From: Nitrospinota bacterium
Lineage (GTDB): Bacteria > Nitrospinota > Nitrospinia > Nitrospinales > VA-1
Length of the DNA: 50,288 bases
Reading direction: 5' to 3'
Assembly (NCBI GenBank): GCA_009873635.1
Contig: WAHY01000001.1
Span: forward strand, 1-50,288
In this document: positions 1 through 8,894 of the stretch, in pieces
How positions within the stretch are numbered: the first letter of the stretch is position 1
Layout: each line of letters begins with the position of its first letter
Notes under the pieces: generated by a model
Told to the model about the DNA's origin: nothing
Database searches by the model: none
Seen by the model: the letters and a program-made list of their open reading frames with translations, nothing else
Program-made: the position numbers and the translations under genes

Positions 1-310
1 GCGCGACGTCTGCGGGTTGGCAACCACCTGCCCGCTCAGGTTAGATATTTTTAAGAGCAAGTTGCCAATGCTCTGACCCGAAATAATTTATTAAAATGTT
101 GAAATTATCTTCTTGTTACGCACAATAAGTAATCTGGATTAGCGCATCAAACGATACCGTCCTATCGTGTGCTTGTTTTAAGTCTGGCTGATGCTCCAGA
201 CAAAGTTTCCACGTTTTTTCCACGTTAAATCCTGCCCATTCTCAAAATGAATAAATGAGGAAAATCAGGTAAGCCTTTTAGGTATAAATACTTAGGAGAG
301 ATTAGGAGAG
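1..310. other. Non-coding stretch at window start
   Basis: I see no reading frame longer than about 20 codons with a plausible start, and no clear terminator, before the tRNA-Glu gene. The first 80 bases hold short complementary pieces around ggttggcaacc and agttgccaat, reminiscent of degenerate hairpins elsewhere in the window. Confidence 0.5.
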
Positions 311-382
311 TAGCCCCAAGGGGAATCGAACCCCTGTTTCCGGCGTGAGAGGCCGGCGTCCTAACCGCTAGACGATGGGGCC
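311..382 (-). tRNA. tRNA-Glu (anticodon CTC)
   Basis: The reverse complement folds as a full cloverleaf. The acceptor arm is GGCCCCA/TGGGGCT with a G-U first pair and discriminator A. The anticodon arm is CCGGC-CTCTCAC-GCCGG with anticodon CTC, and the T arm carries GGTTCGATTCC. It reads GAG codons. No CCA is encoded, so CCA would be added after transcription. It stands alone, downstream of the membrane protein gene on the same strand. Confidence 0.97.
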
Positions 383-443
383 AAATTGAATCTGGCGTGT
401 ATTGATTAATTGATCGAAGATATTTATTCCTGAAGCGAGGTCT

Positions 444-908
444 TTAGAACCCATCTTTTTCCATGATCGGCGGACCTGACCGTTTTTTCTTCTTCTCTTT
501 TCGTATCACGTCTTCCGCTTCAAGATCGCGTTTGTTCACTCCAAAAATCAGGAATACCATCATGGGATATGCTGGCAAGGTTAAGATACCCCATGTCAGC
601 ATGAACTTACCGCCAGCCGAAATTGTGCCCCCGTCAGTGCCTTCATTGCCTCCTGTTCCAAAAGCCAGAAAAAGAACGAATCCCATAAGCATGCCCATTA
701 AAGAAGAAACCGCTGTTTTATGGACCACTTCATTCATATATAGTGTCGATAATATTGGGAACTCGGCCACATAAGCACCAAGAAGACCCAAGGTGCCCAA
801 GATAAAAATCGCCATCATCAAAAAATCGTTGGTGATTGCTATGGTCGCCACTAGTTGATAGATAGGTGCCCAAAGGGCGACAATAAATGGATTGCGATAA
901 ATATTCAT
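444..908 (-). CDS. Small integral membrane protein, unknown function
   Basis: A 154-residue protein with about four hydrophobic segments, roughly residues 8-24, 28-48, 65-83 and 103-124. It ends in a strongly charged cytoplasmic tail containing a KEKKKK run. A glycine-rich loop (GTGGNEGTDGG) sits between segments three and four. I do not recognise the family. The gene lies between tRNA-Gln and tRNA-Glu on the same strand and may share transcription with them. The overlapping plus-strand frame is much less protein-like. Confidence 0.75.
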   Translation of the reverse strand: MNIYRNPFIVALWAPIYQLVATIAITNDFLMMAIFILGTLGLLGAYVAEFPILSTLYMNEVVHKTAVSSLMGMLMGFVLFLAFGTGGNEGTDGGTISAGGKFMLTWGILTLPAYPMMVFLIFGVNKRDLEAEDVIRKEKKKKRSGPPIMEKDGF

Positions 909-1041
909 AATTCCTCAATAAAAAAGTTCTCCCTCTAGCTGGGGAGGCAGATATCAAAAGTCAGTCAGACAAATTATTGTAATTTAAGGTAATTAGTGTT
1001 ATTCCCAATTGGCTCCATGCCTAATGGCGAATGTCAGGGGA

Positions 1042-1115
1042 TGGCTCGGGTACAGGGATTCGAACCCCAACATTCAGAACCAGAATCTGACGTCCTACCG
1101 TTAGACGATACCCGA
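1042..1115 (-). tRNA. tRNA-Gln (anticodon CTG), CCA encoded
   Basis: The reverse complement gives acceptor stem TCGGGTA/TACCCGA, anticodon arm TCAGA-TTCTGGT-TCTGA with anticodon CTG, and a T arm with GGTTCGAATCC. Discriminator G is followed directly by CCA in the DNA (reverse complement of 1042-1044), unlike the tRNA-Glu gene. It reads CAG codons. Confidence 0.97.
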
Positions 1116-1290
1116 ACACTAATTCCCTGGGAACCTTGTTTATAATAGTTTTAGATGCAATAACTGTCAAGGACGTTCCACCAGCCGTATAATCCGTAAA
1201 CAATGATATTAAGGTTGGTAAAAAATAAGCCCAATTTAAAGCATTATTGCTTCTGACTGAACATAGATCGAATAAAAGGAACCCTATTAT

Positions 1291-1854
1291 ATGCGAGTGA
1301 TTTCAGGCACAGCCAAAGGCACTAAACTTGTCAGCCTGGGTTCTGCTGATATCCGCCCTACCCTCGACCGGGTCAAGGAATCATTTTTTAATCAGGTCGG
1401 CCCCGGTCTCAATGGTATGAGCTTTCTCGACCTCTTCGCCGGCAGCGGTAGCATGGGTATTGAAGCACTCAGCCGGGGAGCTGAAAAAGTTGTGTTCGTG
1501 GAACCCAACAGGGAGGCCCAAAGCATCATTCTGCAAAATCTTGAAAAATGCAAAATGACAGCAAACTCTACTTGCTGGGATTTGTTGAAGTCCCCAGCCC
1601 TTGCAGGGTTAAAAACTGTAAAGGAACAGAAACTGGGCTTCGACCTGGTTTATGTTGACCCGCCCTTCGATGATAATCTGTACGAAGAAACCTTGCTGGA
1701 ACTACCTGAAGTTATTGTTAAAAGCTCTATAGTCGTTGTGGAACATTTCCATAAAACGGTTTTAAGAAAAAACTATGATAAACTTGTGGTTTATAAAGAT
1801 CGGCGTTTGGGCGATTCCTGCCTTTCTTTTTATCATTTAGACGACTCCCTTTAG
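1291..1854 (+). CDS. rsmD: 16S rRNA (guanine(966)-N2)-methyltransferase RsmD
   Basis: A SAM-dependent methyltransferase that makes m2G966 in 16S rRNA of the assembled small subunit. The 187-residue length is normal for the family. Visible motifs are the SAM-binding DLFAGSGSMG (residues 47-56) and the catalytic DPPF (123-126) characteristic of N2-guanine methyltransferases. The N-terminal MRVISGTAKG and RPTLDRVKESFFN are classic RsmD signatures. In many bacteria the next gene is coaD; here it is mnmA, two bases downstream, so the two RNA-modification genes are probably co-transcribed. Confidence 0.95.
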   Translation: MRVISGTAKGTKLVSLGSADIRPTLDRVKESFFNQVGPGLNGMSFLDLFAGSGSMGIEALSRGAEKVVFVEPNREAQSIILQNLEKCKMTANSTCWDLLKSPALAGLKTVKEQKLGFDLVYVDPPFDDNLYEETLLELPEVIVKSSIVVVEHFHKTVLRKNYDKLVVYKDRRLGDSCLSFYHLDDSL

Positions 1855-1856
1855 TT

Positions 1857-2930
1857 ATGACAGATACTGGAAAAATTGTTGTGGCCATGAGCGGTGGAGT
1901 GGACAGCTCCGTAGCCGCCGGGATCATGAAAGAACGTGGGCTTGAAGTCGTTGGGGTTTCCCTGCAGTTGTGGAACTATTCCAACTCGGACAACCGGTTC
2001 GGCACCTGCTGTTCCCTTGATGACATGGCCGATGCAAGACGTGTGGCAGAAAGGATAGGCATCCCTTTTTACATCCTTAACATGGAAAAAAGGTTCAAGG
2101 AAGAGGTGGTGGACTATTTCATTTCTGAATACATGCAGGCGAGGACGCCGATCCCCTGTACGCTTTGTAACCAGAAACTGAAATTTGAAGAATTACTCCA
2201 TAAAGCAGAGTCGTTTGGAATCCGACGCATTGCCACCGGGCATTACGCCTCTATTGTCAAACACCCTTCAGGAAAGCTGATGGTGCGTCGTGGCCGGGAC
2301 CGCTTTAAAGACCAGAGCTATTTTCTATTCAACCTGTCCCAGGAGCAACTGGCTCGTTTAGAGTTTCCTCTGGGCGAAATGGATAAACAGGAAGTACGCG
2401 AACGCGCCCGGGAACTGGGATTAAACGTGGCCGAGAAAGCCGAGTCGCATGAAATATGTTTCATTCCTGACAATGATTATCCCCGGTTCATCGCCAAACA
2501 GTTAAATGGAAGATCCCTGCAGGAAGGAGAGATTGTCAACACTGCCGGTGAAGTTCTGGGCAAACATCCCGGCTATCCGTCTTTTACCATTGGGCAGAGA
2601 AAAGGGCTTAACCTGGGTGGTCTGAAAGAACCGCATTTTGTCACACATATTGACCCTGTGAATAACCGCATCACTGTTGGCACCAAACAGGAGCTGGCCC
2701 AACCTGACTGCACGGTGAGCCAGGTTAAATGGAGCCTGGACTTTGACAAACCTTTTAAAGCCGATGTGCAAATCCGCTATCGTCATCAGGGAGTGGCCGC
2801 AACGGTAACACCGCTTGAAAATTTGCGTGCAAAGATTGAATTTGACGATCCGCAGATTTCCATTGCTCCAGGCCAGTCTGCTGTTTTCTATCAGGATGAT
2901 TGCGTAGTCGGCGGCGGGTGGCTGGAATGA
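1857..2930 (+). CDS. mnmA: tRNA-specific 2-thiouridylase MnmA
   Basis: Adds sulfur to U34 of tRNA-Lys, -Glu and -Gln after adenylation, using persulfide relayed from a cysteine desulfurase. The 357-residue protein has the ATP PP-loop SGGVDSS (residues 12-18). The two catalytic cysteines are at 101 (in CTLCNQ) and 201 (in SHEICFIP), spaced as in E. coli MnmA (102 and 199). It starts two bases after the rsmD stop, and its TGA overlaps the next ATG, indicating translational coupling. Two of its substrate tRNA types (Glu, Gln) are encoded just upstream. Confidence 0.97.
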   Translation: MTDTGKIVVAMSGGVDSSVAAGIMKERGLEVVGVSLQLWNYSNSDNRFGTCCSLDDMADARRVAERIGIPFYILNMEKRFKEEVVDYFISEYMQARTPIPCTLCNQKLKFEELLHKAESFGIRRIATGHYASIVKHPSGKLMVRRGRDRFKDQSYFLFNLSQEQLARLEFPLGEMDKQEVRERARELGLNVAEKAESHEICFIPDNDYPRFIAKQLNGRSLQEGEIVNTAGEVLGKHPGYPSFTIGQRKGLNLGGLKEPHFVTHIDPVNNRITVGTKQELAQPDCTVSQVKWSLDFDKPFKADVQIRYRHQGVAATVTPLENLRAKIEFDDPQISIAPGQSAVFYQDDCVVGGGWLE

Positions 2931-3709
2931 GCGAAGCGATTCAAGTAGCCGTTGAAGCGGCTTTGGCCGCCGGAAAGATCTTAAAAGATCGCAAGGATTC
3001 CATTGGGGAAGTAACTTATAAAGACTTTCATGATCCCGTCACTGAAATCGATCTCCTGTGTGAAAAAACAATCATCGATAGAATCAAGCAAACGTTCCCC
3101 GATCATGATATTCTCGCTGAAGAATCAGGTAATGACCAGGGCAATTCCTCAACCAGCAAATGGATCATTGACCCGATTGACGGAACGCTGAACTTTTCTC
3201 ACGGTTATCCATGCTATTGTGTTTCGATAGGTTTGGAACATGAAGGTAAAGTGGAAGTAGGTGTTGTGTATAACCCCTGTCTCGATGAGTTGTTTGTTGC
3301 AGAGCGAGGTAAAGGAGCCACCCTAAATAATAAACCTGTCAAGGTTTCCACAATCCCGACATTAAAAGAAAGTCTTCTCGTTACAGGTTTTCACCCCAAG
3401 GTGGTAAATTCTCTGGATGATAATTTAAATCATTTTTGTCGTTTCATGAAGTTGTGCCAGGCAGTGAGAAGACCTGGCTCTGCCGCAATGGATCTGGTGT
3501 ATACAGCAATGGGCCGCTTTGAAGGATTTTGGGAAATCAAACTCAGTCCCTGGGATGTTGCCGCTGGAGCATTGATCGTAACGGAAGCCGGTGGAACCAT
3601 TTCGAAGTTTGACGGTTCCCCTGTGACAATTTACGATGAAGAAATACTGGCTACCAATGGGCGGGTTCATCAAGAAATGATAGATGTATTCCAGTCCGTA
3701 CGCGGTTAA
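2927..3709 (+). CDS. suhB: Inositol monophosphatase family protein (SuhB-like)
   Basis: A Mg2+-dependent sugar/inositol phosphatase of about 260 residues. The metal-binding site is complete: EE at 65-66 in LAEESGN, DPIDGT at 82-87, and WDVAAG at 209-214. I chose ATG 2927 because it overlaps the mnmA stop (ATGA). An upstream in-frame TTG at 2900 would only add nine residues inside mnmA. The family covers inositol-1-phosphatase, histidinol phosphatase and PAP phosphatase, and motifs alone do not decide the substrate. Confidence 0.88.
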   Translation: MSEAIQVAVEAALAAGKILKDRKDSIGEVTYKDFHDPVTEIDLLCEKTIIDRIKQTFPDHDILAEESGNDQGNSSTSKWIIDPIDGTLNFSHGYPCYCVSIGLEHEGKVEVGVVYNPCLDELFVAERGKGATLNNKPVKVSTIPTLKESLLVTGFHPKVVNSLDDNLNHFCRFMKLCQAVRRPGSAAMDLVYTAMGRFEGFWEIKLSPWDVAAGALIVTEAGGTISKFDGSPVTIYDEEILATNGRVHQEMIDVFQSVRG

Positions 3710-3741
3710 ATAAATCTTTTCTTTTTTAACACCTCAGTTTC

Positions 3742-4392
3742 ATGAAGCAATTATTTCTACTGCTTGTGACCTGTTCAATTCTGGCAGGATGCCAGACTAC
3801 TCCGGACAAAGACTGTGTCGGTTGTGCCCGTGACCTCTATTTATGGAAAACAGCAGTGGACAAAGTAGCACTCGCCAACTTTCCTGATGAAGAATACAAT
3901 CCTGTGGTTCATTACACAGACTTTTCAAACGCCTGGGTGACGACTGGCAAAGATATTCATATCACCGATGATCTTTTACAACAGCTGACGCAGGAACAAA
4001 GAATAGCTGTCGCGGCGCATGAAATAGGTCATTTAAAAGCAGGTCATTATTATACAAATATGGGAGTCTCAATTCTGACATCCATTGCCTTTTCAGTGGC
4101 AAATGTATTTGTTCCAGGTTTAGGCTATGCCGAGTATGTGGTCAAACCGGCTGTGGTTGGCGGGTTCTCTCGGCAACAGGAACTTGAAGCTGATAAACTT
4201 GCTGTCAGTTATTTGGTGAAAGCCAATATTCCACCTCATCATTTGATCGAAGTGTTTAAAGTTTTACGAAGAGACTCTGGAGGCAAGTCTGATGAGGCCA
4301 GCTATTTTTCCACTCATCCGACCACGAGCGAACGCACCAAACAGATAGAAAGTTATTATGGAACACCAATAACAGAGGAAGAAGAAAACTAG
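3742..4392 (+). CDS. M48 family metalloprotease lipoprotein
   Basis: A 216-residue zinc peptidase. The N-terminus is a lipoprotein signal ending in LAGC, making Cys17 the lipidated residue. The zinc site HEIGH is at residues 93-97, and the third ligand is probably Glu147 or Glu149 in RQQELEAD. It resembles the short BepA/YcaL-like M48 proteins that work on outer-membrane protein assembly, but lacks their TPR domain. The last four bases overlap the convergent speA gene end to end. Substrate unknown. Confidence 0.85.
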   Translation: MKQLFLLLVTCSILAGCQTTPDKDCVGCARDLYLWKTAVDKVALANFPDEEYNPVVHYTDFSNAWVTTGKDIHITDDLLQQLTQEQRIAVAAHEIGHLKAGHYYTNMGVSILTSIAFSVANVFVPGLGYAEYVVKPAVVGGFSRQQELEADKLAVSYLVKANIPPHHLIEVFKVLRRDSGGKSDEASYFSTHPTTSERTKQIESYYGTPITEEEEN

Positions 4393-6341
4393 TCTTTCTC
4401 ATTAACATCCGGCTTCACAAGATACGTATAACCGTTCAGTCCCTCCTTATAAAGGTTAAGAAAGTCATCAGCCTCCTGTTGTGTGACCACACCGCGCTGC
4501 ACGCATCCGATCAGGAAGCCATCTATACGACCTGCCAGTTCATCCGCACTGAACTGAACGTAGTCGAGAACACCTGTTACATCTTCTCCTTCAATAATCT
4601 GTTCGTAGTTCAGCGAGCCATCATCTCTAAGAGAAACATGCACGGTATTGGTGTCGCCGAACAGGTTATGCAAATCTCCCAGGATTTCCTGATAAGCACC
4701 TGTAAGAAAAATACAAAGTGAATAGGTTTCTCCAGGTTTCAGGGAATGCACTCGCAACGTACTTTCTGTGCCCCGGTTAGTGCCTATAAAGCTGTCAATC
4801 CTGCCATCCGAATCACAAGTGATGTCTTCCAGCGTTGCATCTCGGTTTGGTTCCTCATTCAAACGTTGCAGGGGAACTACAGGGAAAACCTGGTCAATCG
4901 CCCAGGAGTCAGGCACAGATTGAAAAACAGAAAAATTACAAAAATATTTATCACATAGTTTGGTTTTAAGATTACGGATATCTTCTGGCAAAAACTTCAG
5001 CCGGGAACTCAGCTTTTCAATTTTTCGGCAAATGCCCCAGTAAATACGATCGGCAATAGCCCTATCTTTCAGAGATATCAAACCGAGCAAAAACTGGTTT
5101 TGTGCTGCGTCTTTCAAGTGAACGGCATTGTGCCAGGATTCAACAAGGTTTTTGTTGGATGTGGAGTCGAGCACATCAAATATCTCTTTAACCACCTCAG
5201 GTGCGTCTTCAGTGATTTTAATCTGACCATTCCATTCAGGGAAACTTGTCACGTCCAGCACATTGACAACAAGAATTGAGTGATGAGCCGTCATGGCTCT
5301 ACCTGATTCAGAAATTATATTGGGGTGAGGCAGCTTTTCCGCATCGCAAATTTCCAAAATGTGATAAACCACATCGTTGGCATATTCCTGAACAGTATAA
5401 TTTGTACTGGAAGCAAATGTTGATCTCGATCCATCATAATCTATACCCAATCCCCCTCCGACATCTATGTATTGGATATTGCAGCCAAATTTCATAAGCT
5501 CAGAATAATTCCTGCCTACTTCTTTCAGGCTGTCCTTGATCCTGCGAATATTAGTGATTTGACTTCCCAGGTGAAAATGGATCAGCTTGATACAATCGAG
5601 AATATTTTTACGTTTAGCGATTTCCAGCGCTTCCATCAACTCCATATTGTTCAGGCCAAACTTGGAATACTCTCCAGTAGACGAGGACCATCTGCCCTGC
5701 CCCGAACTAACTAGTTTGATACGTAGTCCGATATTTGGTTGAACCCCCAGTTCATCAGCCACTCTCTCAATCAACTCTAATTCGTTAAGCTTTTCAACAA
5801 CTATGAAAACCTTTTTACCCAGTTTCTGGCTCATTAATGCCAGGCGAATGAATGATTCATCTTTATAACCATTACAGACAAGCAAGGCTTCCGGGTTATC
5901 AAGGATAGCGAGTATGGCGTGCAACTCCGGTTTGGATCCGGCTTCCAGCCCTATGTTGAAAGGCTGCCCAAACTTAACAATCTCTTCCACCACCTGCCTT
6001 TGCTGATTGACCTTGATCGGATAGACCCCGTGATATTTCCCTCCATACTCATATTCATCAATAGCTTGCTGAAACGAGTTCGCAAGGTTGGTAATACTTG
6101 CCCTGAGAATATCTGAAAACCTTATCAAGACTGGCAGTGAATACCCCTTGGACTGAATATCATCGACCAGTTTCTTGAGGTCAATATGATGTGCGCTTTT
6201 TCTATCAGAGCGAACAATAATATTTCCCTGTGGGTTGATGTCAAAATATCCACCGCCCCAACCATAAATATTGTAATGTTCGCGGGCTTCATCAATCGTC
6301 CATTTAGTCATTGCAGAGCTAATTCCTGATAAATTTTTCAA
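4389..6341 (-). CDS. speA: Biosynthetic arginine decarboxylase
   Basis: PLP enzyme that converts arginine to agmatine, the first step of the agmatine route to putrescine and spermidine. Its 650 residues match the usual 630-660. The PLP lysine is Lys110 in YPIKVNQQRQ, and the glycine-rich phosphate-binding segment DVGGGLGIDYDG follows the HFHLGSQ motif. It is divergent from lysA, the other fold-III decarboxylase here, across 134 bp. No agmatinase or agmatine deiminase gene is in the window. Confidence 0.95.
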   Translation of the reverse strand: MKNLSGISSAMTKWTIDEAREHYNIYGWGGGYFDINPQGNIIVRSDRKSAHHIDLKKLVDDIQSKGYSLPVLIRFSDILRASITNLANSFQQAIDEYEYGGKYHGVYPIKVNQQRQVVEEIVKFGQPFNIGLEAGSKPELHAILAILDNPEALLVCNGYKDESFIRLALMSQKLGKKVFIVVEKLNELELIERVADELGVQPNIGLRIKLVSSGQGRWSSSTGEYSKFGLNNMELMEALEIAKRKNILDCIKLIHFHLGSQITNIRRIKDSLKEVGRNYSELMKFGCNIQYIDVGGGLGIDYDGSRSTFASSTNYTVQEYANDVVYHILEICDAEKLPHPNIISESGRAMTAHHSILVVNVLDVTSFPEWNGQIKITEDAPEVVKEIFDVLDSTSNKNLVESWHNAVHLKDAAQNQFLLGLISLKDRAIADRIYWGICRKIEKLSSRLKFLPEDIRNLKTKLCDKYFCNFSVFQSVPDSWAIDQVFPVVPLQRLNEEPNRDATLEDITCDSDGRIDSFIGTNRGTESTLRVHSLKPGETYSLCIFLTGAYQEILGDLHNLFGDTNTVHVSLRDDGSLNYEQIIEGEDVTGVLDYVQFSADELAGRIDGFLIGCVQRGVVTQQEADDFLNLYKEGLNGYTYLVKPDVNEKD

Positions 6342-6475
6342 TTATTGCGGATAATTTAAATTACTCCATCATGAGGAAATGTCAATTGAAAACAAAGAGA
6401 TTTTTTGAGCATGTAAACTGTGTTATAAAACCGAAACCAGATTATTAAACCACCAGTCCGGAGATAAAAAGATTC

Positions 6476-7714
6476 ATGAAAATAGAAAATGTAGAAATAC
6501 GGGACATTGCAAAAGAATTTGGCACACCCGTTTATGTATATAGCCTTGCAACCCTTCGCCAGGCAATTTCTGAGATCAAGCAGTTGGCCCCTGTTACCCG
6601 TTATGCCATGAAAGCCAATTCCAATTCACGCATTCTTAAAGAAATGCTCGACAATGGGGTCAAGATTGACGCAGTAAGTGTTTTCGAAGTGCAACGTGCA
6701 CTGCGCACTGGTTTCCTCACTGATGACATCTGTTTCACCAGCGATGTATTTTTTAACGATGACGATGTAACTTTTTGCCTCGAAAATAATATTTATTGCA
6801 ATTGCGGCACATTGGGAATGGTCGAGGAGTATGGCAAGGCCCTGAAATTAAAAGGAACAGGTTCCTCTAAAATCTCAATCAGGATCAATCCCGGAGAAGG
6901 CGCTGGCCATTCAAAAAAAACCAACACCGGCGGCCCATACAGCAAACACGGAATCTGGTACCAGAACTTAGACGAAGTGAAGCGCATCGCCAATGAGTAT
7001 GGACTGACTATTTCAGGGGTGCACATGCACATTGGTTCGGGTGGTGATATGGAACATCTCAAGCGTATAACAGGAAAGCTGGTGGAGTTTGCCAAACAGT
7101 TTGAAGAGGTTGAAACCGTCAACTTTGGCGGGGGTTTGCCCTATCAATATAACCCCGATCTGCAACAGGAAGATATCACCGGATACAAAACCATACTCGA
7201 AGAACGAGCAAAACTGTTAAAAGATCATTTTGGAAGAGACATTATCTGTGAAATCGAACCCGGAAGAAGATTTGTCGCAGGCTGTGGCACCCTGATTGGA
7301 GAAGTGCGCTCTCTCAATCATACCTTTGATGAAGAAGGCAAACGAATTGACTATGTTCTCACCAATGTAGGGTTTTGCCACCTTCTTCGTCCCATGGCCT
7401 ATGGATCGTTTCATCCGATCTGGTTTGATGGTGATAACCTGGGGCCTGAGCAGGATCTTATTGTTGCAGGTCCGGTTTGTGAATCAGGAGATGTTTTGAC
7501 ACAAAAAGACGAAGAACCCGTTGCTCGCAAGTTACCCTTGCCGAATCCACGCGACTGCATTGTCATAGGTGGAGCTGGAGCATACGGTCACGTTATGTCA
7601 TCGAACTATAATTCCCAGCCCCTAATCCCTGAAGTTATGGTAGATGGGGACCAGTGCGTTCAAACCCGAAGCCGCCAGACTCTCGATGATATCTTGAGGG
7701 AAGAAGTTGGTTGA
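6476..7714 (+). CDS. lysA: Diaminopimelate decarboxylase-like PLP enzyme
   Basis: A 412-residue fold-III PLP decarboxylase. Lys46 in YAMKANSN is the PLP lysine, HIGSGG (185-190) and FGGGLPY follow, and the C-terminal GPVCESGDVL carries the Cys/Glu of the DAP decarboxylase active site. The expected reaction is meso-diaminopimelate to lysine. The segment around residues 68-110 departs from typical LysA, so a related substrate such as carboxynorspermidine is possible, and the divergent speA neighbour keeps that open. An SD-like GGAGA sits about 10 bases before the ATG. Confidence 0.85.
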   Translation: MKIENVEIRDIAKEFGTPVYVYSLATLRQAISEIKQLAPVTRYAMKANSNSRILKEMLDNGVKIDAVSVFEVQRALRTGFLTDDICFTSDVFFNDDDVTFCLENNIYCNCGTLGMVEEYGKALKLKGTGSSKISIRINPGEGAGHSKKTNTGGPYSKHGIWYQNLDEVKRIANEYGLTISGVHMHIGSGGDMEHLKRITGKLVEFAKQFEEVETVNFGGGLPYQYNPDLQQEDITGYKTILEERAKLLKDHFGRDIICEIEPGRRFVAGCGTLIGEVRSLNHTFDEEGKRIDYVLTNVGFCHLLRPMAYGSFHPIWFDGDNLGPEQDLIVAGPVCESGDVLTQKDEEPVARKLPLPNPRDCIVIGGAGAYGHVMSSNYNSQPLIPEVMVDGDQCVQTRSRQTLDDILREEVG

Positions 7715-7803
7715 GTAATTCTCATAGGTATGAAAGCCCCTTTAACCAAGAGAATAAAAGCTGGTCTGATATCTTCTCGTCGACTAAATAATCCCTAAAT
7801 CAG

Positions 7804-8239
7804 GATGTTTGTCTGGGCCGCCTGATCCTACCTGATCATCATGCAAGAAGAGCCATTAACTTTTCAGAAACCAACCCACCCAAAATCCCCATACCTGTGA
7901 AAAACAAGATACTTTAAACAACGATCCAAAGATTATTTGAGGAGAATGAAGAAAGCCGCATGGAGAAAGTCAAACTTCATCCATGACCTTCTTGAATATT
8001 CAAAAGTTACGCAAGCGGTTTCAGACAATGGTATTGGAATTCAGGAAGCCTATTTCGGAAAAATATTCAAGCCTTTTGAAAGGCTTCATGGCAGAAGCGC
8101 ATTTGAGGGAAGCGGAATCGGCCTGGCTATTTGCGAAAAAGCTGTCAAGAAACACAACGGAGAAATTAGCGTTCAAAACAACCAACCCCACGGAACTATA
8201 TTTACTATCACGCTTCCTGAAAGGCAAAACCAGAACTAA
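7804..8239 (+). pseudogene. Degraded two-component system remnant (receiver piece plus histidine kinase piece)
   Basis: Two coding-like pieces. The first (7804-7917, no start) reads DVCLGRLILPDHH then NPPKIPIPV, like the centre of a response-regulator receiver, and ends at TAA. The second (readable from 7946) joins a histidine-kinase dimerisation fragment (FIHDLLEYSK) directly to the ATP-lid region (VSDNGIGI, FERLHGR, GSGIGLAI, then HNGEISV and GTIFTITLP). The rest of the H-box helix, the linker and the whole N-box that binds ATP are missing, so it cannot be a working kinase. I infer internal deletion of a larger gene. Confidence in the kinase piece is high; the receiver piece is tentative. 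Confidence 0.7.
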
Positions 8240-8253
8240 AAACCCCAAGTTGT

Positions 8254-8559
8254 TTAAAAAAGCGGATCTATTTTCTCTGCCATCTGCACATCGGCTAAAG
8301 TAACACCACTCGCTGAATGGGTCCAGTAACGAACAGAAATGCGTTTGTAGTTAATAATGATGTCTGGATGGTGATTGTTATCTTCTGCCGCCTGAGCAAC
8401 CTTATTCACAAAAGCGATTCCATCCATAAACGTTGAGGCATGGGTCACCCTTTCAATATAGGGCACCCCTTTATCATTCTTGTCTGTTTTCCAACCTGGC
8501 GCCATCTCACTTAACTTTTCTTCCAGTTCTTGCTCAGTTAAAGCAACTTTTTCTACCAT
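8254..8559 (-). CDS. phhB: 4a-hydroxytetrahydrobiopterin (pterin-4a-carbinolamine) dehydratase
   Basis: A 101-residue PCD/DCoH-fold protein with the diagnostic HHPD (63-66) and a following His81 in YWTHSASG, then VTLAD. In organisms with phenylalanine hydroxylase it recycles the pterin cofactor; elsewhere related proteins have been linked to folate or molybdopterin metabolism. No hydroxylase gene is visible. It ends the minus-strand run that begins at bpt, two bases after the glutaredoxin-like gene. The pterin link to the PTPS-like gene at 32.2 kb is only suggestive. Confidence 0.9.
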   Translation of the reverse strand: MVEKVALTEQELEEKLSEMAPGWKTDKNDKGVPYIERVTHASTFMDGIAFVNKVAQAAEDNNHHPDIIINYKRISVRYWTHSASGVTLADVQMAEKIDPLF

Positions 8560-8561
8560 TT

Positions 8562-8813
8562 TTACAACTCCATAAGTTTATCCAGCTTTTTACGTAAAGT
8601 GGTTTCGTGTGTCTTGTAAACAAAGCTATCCTCACCATTGATACGCACCACCGGAATTCGTTCCTTATAAGTTTCATATAAAGCAGCGTCGGACTCAATA
8701 TCCTTTAGAGTCAGTGTCACCGGGTAATCAGGTATAACCCGCTCCACTATTTCCTTCGCATCGTCACATAGACAGCAGTCTTTTTTTGTCAAAATCTCAA
8801 TTTGTATTTGCAT
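8562..8813 (-). CDS. Glutaredoxin-like (DUF836-type) thiol protein
   Basis: An 83-residue thioredoxin-fold protein starting with beta strand IQIEILTK and an active-site KKDCCLCDDA, giving CxxC at Cys13 and Cys16. A cis-proline motif (RIPVVRING) follows. DUF836-type small glutaredoxins often sit beside respiratory or thiol-redox genes. Here it lies between a cytochrome b and a pterin dehydratase, and shares the strand with a ResA-like thioredoxin further upstream. Redox partner unknown. Confidence 0.85.
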   Translation of the reverse strand: MQIQIEILTKKDCCLCDDAKEIVERVIPDYPVTLTLKDIESDAALYETYKERIPVVRINGEDSFVYKTHETTLRKKLDKLMEL

Positions 8814-8894
8814 GATATATCACAACCTGGGTCTCCCCTGCCAACTGTCATCGCAGGAATCTCCGGGTGACCTCTTTCCATTAGCTATTCGCCA

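Noticed and set aside
463-774. 103-codon plus-strand frame
   Set aside because: Antisense to the membrane protein whose hydrophobic pattern is more convincing; this frame is Ser/Arg/Pro-rich and featureless.
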